Shown here: piece by piece, positions 1 to 47,922 of the stretch
Layout of the letters: every line of letters begins with the position of its first letter
Position numbering within the stretch: the stretch's first letter is position 1
Source of the DNA: Euprymna scolopes
Taxonomy: Eukaryota; Mollusca; Cephalopoda; Sepiida; Sepiolidae
Reading direction: 5' to 3'
Assembly: GCA_024364805.1 (NCBI GenBank)
Contig: CM044509.1
Location: 18,440,109-18,488,030, forward strand
Length of the DNA: 47,922 bases
Translations under genes and position numbers: made by a program
The notes under the pieces: generated by a model
Database searches by the model: none
The model's input: only the letters and a program-made list of their open reading frames with translations
What the model was told of the DNA's origin: nothing

Positions 1-695
1 CTTTCACAAAATAAAAATATCAAATTCTGCTGGATACCCACTCATTTTGGAATGCAAGGCAATAAAAAAGCCGACAGAGCTGCAAAAAATGCACTAAATC
101 TTGATGTAAGCGATTTAAAAATTCCACTCAGACTATAAACAACTAATACATAGATTCAGTTTGAAGAAATGGCAAGAAAAATGGAATAATTGTCAAAACA
201 ACAAACTTTTCAAAATCAAACCCACAATAGAGAAATGTTTACCAAATTTCAGAAAATTGCGTAGAGAGGAAGTAGTTTTTTTCCGCATTCGCATAGGACA
301 TGCACACATATCCCACTCCTTTCTGCTAAAAAAGAAGACCCTCCAGAATGTGTGGCATGCCAATAACCCTTTACTGTAAAACACTTTCTTTTGGATTGTG
401 GCGACCTCGAGCATATCTGGCAGAACTATTAAGTTAACAATTTGAAAGAACTATTTAAAAAAGTCAACCCTAACAAAATACTAACATTCCTAAAAAAAAG
501 CTGATTTATACAAAAGAATATAATTTTACCCGATCCAACTTCACCCCCACAAAAAAAACAAAAAAACACCTAATGACCCAAAAAGACTGACTAAATAAGT
601 TAAAATATCTAAAAGAAAAAAAAAAAAATGTGACGGACCTCTGCATTAAATCCCCCCCCCCCAAAAAAAAAGGTTGATATGCCGTAAAACCAAAC
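1..695 (+). mobile_element. LINE 3' end with RNase H domain (I-like clade), truncated
   Basis: Conceptual fragments at about 30-110 read CWIPTHFGMQGNKKADRAAK, the typical end of the RNase H domain carried by I-type LINEs. From about 265 there is RxRIGHxxxxHSFLL, then VKHFLLDC near 380-405, the Cys/His segment that follows RNase H in such elements. The frame changes several times and stops are present, so it is inactive. It enters from outside the window and ends in C- and A-rich runs and the tail GGTTGATATGCCGTAAAACC (672-691), which also ends other repeats here. Confidence 0.75.
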
Positions 696-720
696 CCAAC
701 CTAACCTAACCTAACCTAAC
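696..720 (+). repeat. Short (CCTAA)n tail of the preceding LINE
   Basis: About four CCTAA units follow directly on the LINE tail motif. I take them as the element's 3' simple-repeat tail. Confidence 0.6.
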
Positions 721-734
721 TGTGACTGTACTGG

Positions 735-895
735 CCTGTAGAAGTTTAAATGTACCTTCAACAAACTTCTCATTGCTCAACTCCTCACATTCCCTTCTTT
801 GATATGATCGCAAATAATAGCCACCTATGTCCATGTGACCAGATGCCTTGTTTGAGGTGAAAAAGAGTTTAAAAAGTAAATAAAAAAAATAACAG
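735..895 (+). mobile_element. LINE-B 3' end fragment
   Basis: The stretch ends with ATGCCTTGTTTGAGGTGAAA and an A-rich tract, the 3' terminus shared with the better copies at 28650-29272 and 43835-44463. The segment GAAGTTTAAATGTACC corresponds to the last codons (QKFKCNV) of that family. It is a degenerate, 5'-truncated copy. Confidence 0.6.
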
Positions 896-1804
896 TAAAT
901 TGCATCTTCAGATAAGACATCTAATCATTAATTGACCTTTTAAAAATAGACCTCTAATCACTAATTGCTTTGTTTTATTGATTACAAATATTTTGATTTT
1001 ATTTTTTAAATATGTTGTTGATAAATTTTATAAAAGCAGTTAAAATTTATTTTTTTCTCTTAATTTTTTTCATTTAGTTAAATTTCACAAAGAAAATGAT
1101 GGATTAGTCCATCTTACATTCATCAACAGCGCCATGTTACAGATTTTCCATTTTTAATCTAATGTAATGTTTACATCTAATAATGAATTGAAATGAATTT
1201 CGAATCCATTCATACATCAAAACTTGAATTTAGATTCTGTATTTATTTGTCATGAAATCTTTATGTCAAATGGAGTTACGGCCCTTTGCTATCTTTGTGA
1301 GCTTTTATAATGTTTGTGGAAATTTTCAAATTTCTTTATCATAAAGAATTCAAAATCTTAAACACATTTTCTGGCTTTTCAACACTTTAGATGCATTCAC
1401 AAATCTTTATTCATATGAAATCATGTATAAACTTATATATTTGTATGTATAGAATTAACTACGAAACTAAATTATGAATTCTAAAACCTAGCTGAGTAAG
1501 AGGTCTAAATGCGAGTTATATTTAGTTTTAGTTTTATACTAAGGGGGTAAAAAGGGGGGTGGAATCCCTTAATGAGAATTCAGATCTTTCCAATTTTTGT
1601 AAAATTTTAAAGTGTTATCAATAAATATTACTCCAAATCTCTTTGGAGATTATTGAAATCAATTTTTAGAGAACAAAATAATATTCACATATTCTAGATT
1701 TTAATTGAATTTCGATTATAGTCATCAAACGTTAAAGAAAGAAAAGTTCCTAAATTTCTTCCTTAGCTTCCTTAAACTTAAACCTCAAATTTTATTCTGA
1801 TGAT
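896..1804. other. Intergenic or intronic sequence, nothing recognised
   Basis: AT-rich sequence with homopolymer runs. No exon, open frame or repeat family was recognised on either strand. Confidence 0.5.
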
Positions 1805-2110
1805 CTGGTAGCTCAGGCCATTTGAAGATATTGGCATCCTCAATAAAAATACACAAACATTGATGTTATTGTTTTTTTTTTTTACCCCTTTCTTTTTGCA
1901 AAACTCAATCATCTTCTACAAAGTCAAAAACAAAAATAATTTTCCTCTACAAAAAACAAACAAACAAACAAAAAAACAAACAAACAAACAAACCAAACAC
2001 CATGGATAAATATTTGGAGATATGAAAAAACCTTCTTATGCAAAATTCATGGATTCAGCATTAAATAACCCAAAAATGGTTGATATGCCATAAAACAAGA
2101 CCAACCCTTG
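1805..2110 (+). repeat. Short dispersed repeat R1, copy 1, with LINE-like tail
   Basis: It matches 31240-31550 over its length: shared CTTTTTGCAAAACTCAAT, TTCWACAAAGTCAAAAACA, CACCATG-ATAA and TTTGAAGATAT-type segments, ending in GGTTGATATGCCATAAAAC (2078-2096). An expanded AAAC microsatellite sits inside (1958-1999). The tail is the same as that of the RNase-H LINE at 672, so this may be a SINE or a short LINE derivative mobilised by it. No clear pol III boxes were seen. Confidence 0.6.
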
Positions 2111-2371
2111 AATTTTATACATTTTCTACAATCAAAATTATATTACATATTTTGATCCAAATAAGACTAAGGATTCTAAAGTAAGGGTTTGCACCATATC
2201 TTGATTTTAATCCTTGCAAGGTGACAAAAAAGTGTTGCAAGACTATTCTTGTTGAAAGAATAAATTTTATCCATTCTGGGATGTGTTTTTTTTTTTTTTT
2301 TTTTAGTTTTTATTTAAGAAGCTACATTAGTCTGTCAATCTATCATGTTTTTTTTTAAATTATTTTTTAAT

Positions 2372-2408
2372 ACTCTTGTTCATCTCCAAACAAAGCATAT
2401 TGCCACTT
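2372..2408 (-). mobile_element. LINE-B 3' terminus, left of a nested insertion
   Basis: Read on the minus strand, CAATATGCTTTGTTTGGAGA matches the LINE-B terminus. The remaining LINE-B sequence resumes on the other side of the LINE-A copy at 2839, though the interior is missing. Confidence 0.5.
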
Positions 2409-2838
2409 GAGACATTGCAAGTCTCTCTTTGCTTTATCATTATTTTCATGGCAAATGCTTGTCTGAGCTCCAATCTGTGGTCTCCTCTTGCCTGACTTTC
2501 ATGAAAAACACTCGTCTAGCTGAAACTACTATCAATAATTTCACCCACTCTTTATCTGTATTTTATCTATATAAACCTAAACATAGATTCCATGAACAAC
2601 TGCACGCTCGTGGAACTCTATTCCATTACCCTGTTTTTAAACTGACTACAATATGGTCGTCTTCAAGTCCAATGTAAACAAATTCTTGATGACCCACCCC
2701 CTTAAGTAATCCAATTTACCAAATTTCCACTACTAACAATGATTATGACAGTTTCCCATTGTCTAATGTTCACTCATTAATCCTTATCCTTAACTGGCCT
2801 CTGAACCTTGATAAGTGGTGACTTAAAAAAAAAAAAAA
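2409..2838 (+). mobile_element. LINE-A 3' fragment inserted in LINE-B
   Basis: Conceptual pieces HGKCLSELQSVV, FMKNTRLAETTINNF and the terminal CCTTGATAAGTGGTGAC followed by an A-run (2825-2838) match the LINE-A copy at 27983-28650. The A-run abuts minus-strand LINE-B sequence at 2839, placing this copy inside a LINE-B relic. Frameshifted and 5'-truncated. Confidence 0.72.
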
Positions 2839-3060
2839 TGGTGGCTTTGTAAAGTTTTAGGATACTCTCTTGGGTAAGAAATTTTCTAGAACGATAGAGG
2901 GAACCCATCTTCCTTGCAGCAGTCTTGGCAATGTCCTCAATGTATTTGTTCCAACTCATGTTGCCTGTGAATGTTAAACCAAGAAGTTTGAAAGATGAGA
3001 TCTTAGGTAAGCTGTTATTAGTCATTGCAATCAATGGTTTAAAATAGTATTTTCATTGTG
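2839..3060 (-). mobile_element. LINE-B reverse transcriptase C-terminal fragment
   Basis: The minus strand encodes SSFKLLGLTFTGNMSWNKYI, then AARKMGSLYRSRKFLTQESI, the thumb region of a jockey/CR1-like non-LTR reverse transcriptase. It matches 29415-29640 closely. It is cut at 2839 by the LINE-A poly-A. Confidence 0.75.
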
Positions 3061-3183
3061 AAATGTGCGAATTGAATGGATGATAAAAATATGTATTCTT
3101 GTTTTGTTTTTTCTTGAAATTGTCTTCACAGTTTTGCTTTATATTTGTGCCATTTTAACCGTTAAATTGTGTCTTTCCTGCAG

Positions 3184-42722
<39,539 letters not shown>

Positions 42723-42869
42723 GTAAGTATTTGAAAACTAATTTTAATTCAACAATTATTAATACTGTTGCATGTTTCAAAACATTTCAACAACTGTACT
42801 CTCTTGCCTTCAGGTTCTTTTTTGTTGGAATCAGTAATCTGTGAATTTCTGTAGAGAAACGTGCGACTT

Positions 42870-43440
42870 ACCTAATTAGCACGTGTGCATAATTCAACGG
42901 GTCGGTCGTGGAATGAAATGAATGAAAAAGAAAGAAACAAAAATGGCTGCCTTATCTCTTTATATGCCTATAATGCGACCACCCGATATGCAAATGAGAT
43001 GCTCCTGGTTGGAGATAAAAGAGGGTTGATTTTTTAGAGGGATGTTCATTTTTGAAGTTGGATTTCGAAGAAATAAGTTGAATTAGCAGAAGTTCATTGG
43101 GAGTTGAGAGAAGGTGCATTACGTATACAGAAGTTTGAAAGTTGGAAGTTTGGACAAAAGTGTTAACCTTACCCAGGAAATTATTGGTGTGACAAGCAGA
43201 AGGAATAACACTCAAGTTATTGAATTATAATTTCAACATAGAATTCTGGCTTCACCAGTAGTAACACTAGGTGTATAAGTCTAGAATATAAGTTGAATGA
43301 TGAAGACTGTTATGAAAATGATGACTGAACAAAGTTTGATTACTTGTAGGGATGGTTTATGACAAATATTTGTTGATACTGGTTCTGAAGATGACTGTTA
43401 TAGCCCGTAGAGGAGTAATCCTAAGATAACATGCTCCACT
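42870..43440 (+). mobile_element. Possible LTR-retrotransposon relic
   Basis: A less AT-rich stretch at 42890-43200 has an LTR-like look. Downstream, near 43362, a short DTGS-type phrase (IFVDTGSE) recalls a retroelement aspartic protease. The element is broken and old, if it is one at all, and ends were not found. Confidence 0.25.
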
Positions 43441-43834
43441 GATACAAAGTACTTGAAAAGAAATTCTGTTTGATATTAAGCAGTAAAAAAGGAAAGTTTT
43501 TTGCAGTTGTAGTAGGAAGAGTATTTGCTGTGAATATCTTACAAACAGGAGCAAAGATTAAAGCTCAGTCGAACACTTTCTATATGATGCATAGGTAGAT
43601 ATCCATAAATCTGCTAGTTTGTTTTTCTGAGTGTCCTGAAAAATTTATTAGATAAAGAAATGAAGAGAAAAAGAATGAAAAAAAAAAAAAGAGAAGCTAG
43701 ATTTGAGGTCACAATAAAAAGAACAAAAGAAAAAAAGAATTATTTTGAAAAGAAATAAACAAAGGGAAAACATTTCTTGTCCATAACGTAAGTAGGTTGA
43801 AAAGCATGATCTGCAAAGGAATTGTTTTTTCTTT
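43441..43834. other. Intronic or flanking sequence, nothing recognised
   Basis: Purine-rich A/G runs lie at 43650-43770. No gene seen. Confidence 0.45.
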
Positions 43835-44463
43835 TTCTTTTTTTTTATTACATTTTCACCTCAAACAAGGCGCATTGCCACTTTGGTGTAGGGGGCTACT
43901 ATCAGGGGCAGCAACTACTGGGGCACTATGTTGGGATTTGGGTAGCAAGATGTCGGTTCACGTTGCACTTGAACTTCTGCATGTCAGTACAGTTAGGGAA
44001 GCAGGAACTTGGAATGGAATTCCAGAGTCTAGCGATTCTGGAGAAGAAACTACTGGAGTAGAAAGATCTTTTACATCTAGGGATCTCTACCGCGTGAGGG
44101 TGGGATTTAGCTGCCTGTCGAGTTTGTCTACGTCGTGGGGGCACAAGTGGCTGCAGTTCATCAGAGCATTCACCATTAAAATACTTGTAGAACAGGCAGA
44201 GGGATGCAACGTTTCGTTGATAGTACAGAGGCTGAAGCTTAGATGCCAGTTCAGGGCCTATCAGATTGGCGACTCTCTTTTGAACCTTGTCTAGGAGCGA
44301 GAGACTAGTAGCAGATGCACCAGCCCAAATGTGACAACAATACTCCATACATGGGCGAATGGTGGCCTTATAGAGATACAGGATACTTTCAGGTGTCAGT
44401 AGTTTTCTAGCACGGTAGAGAGAGCCTACCTTTTTTGCAGCGGCCCTGGCAATGTTTTGAATC
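43835..44463 (-). mobile_element. LINE-B, 3' fragment with 140-codon open frame
   Basis: The minus strand is open from 44348 to 43926: MEYCCHIWAGASATSLSLLD, KRVANLIGPELASKLQPLYY, KYFNGECSDELQPLVPPRRR, LWNSIPSSCFPNCTDMQKFK. It lacks the in-frame stop of the 28651 copy, so it is the least damaged LINE-B end here. The A-tail is the T-run at 43836-43849. The head is cut at about 44463. Confidence 0.82.
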
Positions 44464-45130
44464 GGGCCACAGTTATTTGCTTCATAACCAATAAGACAGG
44501 TGACAGTGACTAAGTAGTCAATAACAAGCTGGGTGTGCCAAGTTCGAATCCAGTTTGTTTTACAGAAAAACTTTCATCAAACTCAAACCTAATCTTGTTC
44601 CTAACATCCTGCAAAAATAACTCATGCCGAACGACATAAATGGTGATTGCTGATGGCAAGAAAGAGCAGAGAACAAGATTTGATGTCCAAATGAGCAGAT
44701 GTTCGACATTTTGCTGCTTCCATTGGGGCTGGAGAGTTGACTATATATTTGAAGCTAAAATAATGTTAACATTCTACTACAATAAAGTTTAAGCAATGGA
44801 AAGCTTTCGTATTTTAGAGACCAGTAAAAAAACGAGGCATAATGTGACCCATTCGTGTACTTCATTATCACTGCTGGTTTCATATTATTAGACTAAGCAA
44901 GTGTTTATGGAGAGATGGAGAAAAGTATTAGATTATGTTTTTAAAATATTCTGTCCTTTAAAAAAAAATGTCTGATTTTCATAAATAAATTTTTGTAAGA
45001 TATTTTTGCACGATAATGGTGTTTGGTTTGATAACTTATATACAAGACTAATACGACAATAGCAATAAAAAGATGAGAGACACAGGAGTTAAATTTGTAA
45101 ATAAATAACTGGTTTAGTAAACTATAAAAG
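44464..45130. other. Flanking sequence, unclassified
   Basis: GCCAAGTTCGAATCCAG (44537-44553) looks like a pol III B-box, but I find no good A-box upstream, so no tRNA or SINE is called. Confidence 0.4.
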
Positions 45131-45480
45131 TTCATCATTATCATCCTCGATTTAACATCCATTTTACATGATGGCATCTGTTGGATGTCTTTTAGAAATT
45201 GACTTTCAAACTTATCTCTGGTCAGGCATCTTAAGAAGTCATTTCCTTAATTGAGGCAAGATTTTCATTGGCTGAATAAGCTTCATTACGCCAATCCAGT
45301 GGGACAATGGAGATCAGAACCATTTTTTTTATTATTGACACATCATTTCTATGTGATTATCTATGAAGGCTAAACAGCGTCAACTGGTTCGATAGAATAT
45401 AAACCAAGAATGAAGCCAGAAAGCTAACTGTTTCAATTAATTCCAGTATTTCTGAAGCGACTATTAGTAAGAATAAAAAG
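45131..45480 (+). repeat. ATC-headed dispersed repeat, long copy
   Basis: Aligned in the opposite direction to 37911-38335 (see there). It begins TTCATCATTATCATCCTCGA and TTTAACATCCATTTTACATG. Confidence 0.55.
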
Positions 45481-45689
45481 GGCCCCCTCCCCCTTACCAT
45501 TCCATACACCTTAATTTTGTCCTTGGTTTTCTCAAGTATTTTTTTTTACCATAGTTTTGGAAGTGTATCTCATGTAGTTTCTGACTTTTAGCTGGGCACA
45601 CAGACAGGCAGAATTATGATTCTCTTTGATATAAGATATAATTAAAAGATCTGACAAGTCCCCCCCCCCCCCAAAATAAAATGTAGATT

Positions 45690-46115
45690 ATCAAAGTCTA
45701 ATTTATAAAACTCAATGTGTCTGTCTGTCCGTCTCCATATTTTCAAACTCTATCTCTTCTGAAACTAAAAGTCGCAGAGCAGCACTATGGGCCTTAAATG
45801 ATTGGATTTTTTTATGGACTTTTATAGGTCTTTAACCGGTTAAAATAGTTTTTAAGGGGTCAAAATTTAAAAAATTGTCACATTTTGTACATTCATTTCT
45901 AATCAGTTCACATGCGTGTCACGTCGGTACAGAGGTAACATCACCAGCTTTGAATGCTACAGTTTTGCTTTCGGTTTTAATTCTAGTTGATGGCACACAA
46001 ATTCTTTTATTTTTACTTTTGAAATCACGACTCCATAATAATATATACGAAATCTGGACAAATTAAAATATATTAAGCGTATTTTATGACTGGGCAAAGC
46101 CCCCCCCCCCCTAGT
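45690..46115 (+). mobile_element. Helitron-like non-autonomous element with tRNA-like segment, copy 1
   Basis: It is homologous in reverse to 47028-47472. The start is TGTGTCTGTCTGTCCGTCTC; the end, GGGCAAAGCCC (hairpin) with a poly-C run and CTAGTATA, resembles the Helitron 3' hairpin plus CTAGT. Inside at 45925-45985, CGGTACAGAGGTAACATCAC and TTTCGGTTTTAATTCTAG look like tRNA A- and B-box regions. No Rep or helicase code is present. Confidence 0.58.
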
Positions 46116-46174
46116 ATATAAGTAAAGGTTAATATTACCAAAATGACTAGTTTTATTAATAAGTCACCTCAAAA

Positions 46175-46200
46175 GGGTTGATATGCCGTAAAACAAAGTA
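46175..46200 (+). repeat. Isolated copy of the shared LINE/SINE tail
   Basis: GGGTTGATATGCCGTAAAAC (46175-46194) is identical to the LINE tail at 672 over about 19 bases. The preceding body is not recognised. Confidence 0.6.
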
Positions 46201-46512
46201 AGCAAACCTTTTTCCTTATAAGAAAAAGAAAAATCTTGATTCTTTCTGACTATTCAAGCGACATTGTCATATTTGCATTAAAAGATAATCTTGTCTGACA
46301 TCTTGTCTGCTTGTTTCAACAGCCTACATTTAATCTCATTTTGATTATTTTAATCTTTAACTCCCTCCCCCCCAATCGAATCAGCAAATTTTACAGCACT
46401 TAACGTATGTCTGCGCGATAATCGCAAGTCATTGATATTCGGATATGTGTGCAATTACACAATTACTAAACGTGACTTTTGACAAAACATTTTGCTTTTT
46501 TTTTTGCTTTTT
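46201..46512. other. Flanking sequence, nothing recognised
   Basis: Ends in two T-runs (46498-46520) that would be the A-tail of the minus-strand coding-like stretch that follows. Confidence 0.45.
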
Positions 46513-46680
46513 TTTTTTTATAGCCGTGTCCATGCACCTCTATAAGAGGCCTGTTCATACCAGTTAAGGATACATCCTCGACAATCAGTCTGACAGTGAC
46601 TTTCTTGTTGTCAAGCTGAGGTATAATCTTGTTCAGTATGGGGAGTTTATCCTCCCAGGCTTTACCTTTCTTTGAGAAGG
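46513..46680 (-). pseudogene. Coding-like fragment of unknown family
   Basis: An uninterrupted minus-strand frame of about 55 codons reads FSKKGKAWEDKLPILNKIIP, LDNKKVTVRLIVEDVSLTG and MNRPLIEVHGHGY, then enters an A-run. Composition is protein-like and richer in GC than its surroundings, but there is no start, stop or splice context. I do not recognise it. It could be a retroelement ORF fragment or a retrocopied exon. Confidence 0.4.
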
Positions 46681-47027
46681 GATTAGTTTATCATTGATTT
46701 CGTAGGTGCCCCTACCAGAGAATACCAATGTGGGGGGGGGGGCTTTTTTGTATACCAGAGTATGCTAATCCTAGGACACTGGCTTTTCAACTTAAACACC
46801 TGACCTTGTGTCTAACCTCTTTGTCATACTTAAGTTTGAAATAAACTTAATTTTTAATGCTCCCAAGCATCTTTAGAGGGGCTGATCTTAGGGCATCTGG
46901 AGCTCAATTTAAATATTAAGAAAAAGAATTTATGAATAGGTACAAGGAAAAAGATGTTAAAAAAAAAATAAAATAAATAAACAAAAAACATTGTCGCCCA
47001 AAATTAAAAAAATTGCAGTTTTTAGCG
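46681..47027. other. Flanking sequence, nothing recognised
   Basis: Contains a poly-G run (46732-46742). No gene seen. Confidence 0.45.
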
Positions 47028-47472
47028 GGGAGGGGGGGGGACTTTGCCCAGATGTAAAATATGCTTAAATATGATATTTTAATTTGTCTAGTTTCCATAT
47101 ATATTATTATAGAATCGTGATTTCAAATGTAAAAAAGAAACGTATTTGGGTGCCATCAGCTAGAATCGAAACCGAAATAGTAATATTCAAAGCTGGTGAC
47201 GTTACCACTGTACCAACATGACACGCATATGATCTGATTAAAGTAAACTAAAATCAATGTACAAAATGTATAACGATTATTTCAATTTTGACCCATTTTT
47301 GACCCCTTAAAAACTATTTTAACCAGCTAAAGCCCCATAAAAGAATGGTCCATAAAAAATCCAATCATTTGAGGCTCCTTACACCGCTCTGCGACTTTTA
47401 GTTTCAGAGGAGATAGAGTTTGAAAATATGGAGACAGACAAACATATACCCTTTTATATATTAGATATATAC
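47028..47472 (-). mobile_element. Helitron-like non-autonomous element with tRNA-like segment, copy 2
   Basis: On the minus strand it starts TCTAATATATAAAAGGGTAT, fitting the TC/TATA-rich Helitron 5' end, and runs through ACTAAAAGTCGCAGAGCGGT. The tRNA-like GTTGGTACAGTGGTAACGTC and CGGTTTCGATTCTAGC follow at 47220-47160, and it finishes with GGGCAAAGTCCC plus poly-C. It is the inverse of copy 1, 0.9 kb away. Confidence 0.58.
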
Positions 47473-47922
47473 TAGTGATGGCGCGATTCCAATATTTTTC
47501 TCGATTCCGATTCTTTATAAATCTCTAAACATTTAACTATAAAGTTGTGATTTTTTTTGCTCTGATTACTGTAAAAACGCGTTAAATGTGCAGATATTTT
47601 CTCAAACGTAAGAACACACTTGTGCAGGATGATCCATGGATTTTTAGTTTTACTGATTGTTTAAAAAAAATATTTTTTTACATTACTACCAACAGTGGAG
47701 GATTTTTTTAAACAAAATAAAATAAAAAAGACAAAAGAATCATTTTTGGCATCAGAAAATAGGCACAATTTTTTCAAATCTTTATTTTGATTAATTATCC
47801 CAACACTAATATATACATTAAGCTTTTTGCCCATTAACAATGAGTAAAAGTTATAGACTTTATGCCAAATTGATAGTTGAAAATGGTTAAAATTGTGCTC
47901 ATTTTTGCATTAAATACTAATC
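47473..47922. other. Flanking sequence, possible hAT-like terminus
   Basis: TAGTGATGGCGCGATTCCAA (47473) resembles a hAT-type terminus (CAGTGATGGGC), but the second end is not in the window. The rest is AT-rich. Confidence 0.35.

Noticed and set aside
696-720. (CCTAA)n as a telomeric or interstitial telomere signal
   Set aside because: Only about four units, directly attached to a LINE tail motif; better explained as the element's own tail.
44464-44600. tRNA gene or SINE suggested by a GTTCGAATCC B-box
   Set aside because: No matching A-box or cloverleaf at the right distance.
45131-45186. ATC-rich head as a simple microsatellite
   Set aside because: The homologous sequence extends more than 300 bases into 37911-38335, so it is a dispersed repeat.
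42723-47922. Further myosin exons
   Set aside because: No acceptor followed by a phase-compatible coiled-coil reading was found; the remaining sequence is mobile-element and AT-rich DNA.

Overview
The window looks like part of a protein-coding gene from a repeat-rich, AT-rich animal genome, most likely a mollusc and probably a coleoid cephalopod. That assignment is an inference from overall character: long introns full of TA/TG/GA microsatellites, tRNA-derived SINEs, Penelope-like and LINE relics, and an ATC-rich repeat of a kind I associate with octopus and squid DNA. No species is claimed. There is no sign of a prokaryotic genome: no operons and no long open frames.

The only host gene I can support is on the + strand. 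It is a class V unconventional myosin, partial at both ends. Seventeen exons between 3184 and 42722 join in phase across 16 GT-AG introns and give about 755 codons. They cover the second half of the motor, the converter, a neck of six IQ motifs with Q-to-Q spacing 23/25/23/25/23, and the start of the coiled coil. The acidic TEDS-rule residue is present. The sequence is clearly divergent from vertebrate MYO5A/B and loop 2 is shorter, so a fast-evolving or lineage-specific paralogue is possible. The 5' exons lie left of the window. The last exon ends in phase 1 at 42722, and its next exon is not in the remaining 5.2 kb.

Everything else is intronic or flanking and is dominated by mobile-element fossils. 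From left to right: a LINE 3' end with RNase H (1-695); LINE-A and LINE-B fragments, some nested (735-3060, 5113-5490, 11452-11805, 21815-25395, 27690-29870, 43835-44463); fold-back elements with hammerhead-ribozyme-like cores (3873-4268, 7475-7805, 20470-20605, 34690-35140) and a Penelope-like GIY-YIG relic with a similar motif (10180-10575); mariner-type pieces (6898-7435, 9315-9560, 25442-25660); a Merlin/ISXO2-like DNA transposon relic (10596-11060); 5S-rRNA-derived repeats (8235-8463, 27500-27605); three copies of one tRNA-derived SINE (16085, 19645, 40640); two inverted Helitron-like elements carrying a tRNA-like segment (45690, 47028); a 10 x 45 bp satellite (13355-13804) and a 5 x 38 bp minisatellite (36539-36728). 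LINE-A and LINE-B are labels used only here. A 429-base assembly gap lies at 16712-17140.

Features were read by eye from the sequence and by comparing copies within the window. Family names rest on remembered family hallmarks, not on searches. The most unusual structure is the recurrence of hammerhead-like cores at the centre or edge of large inverted repeats, and a 3' tail shared by the RNase-H LINE and several short repeats.
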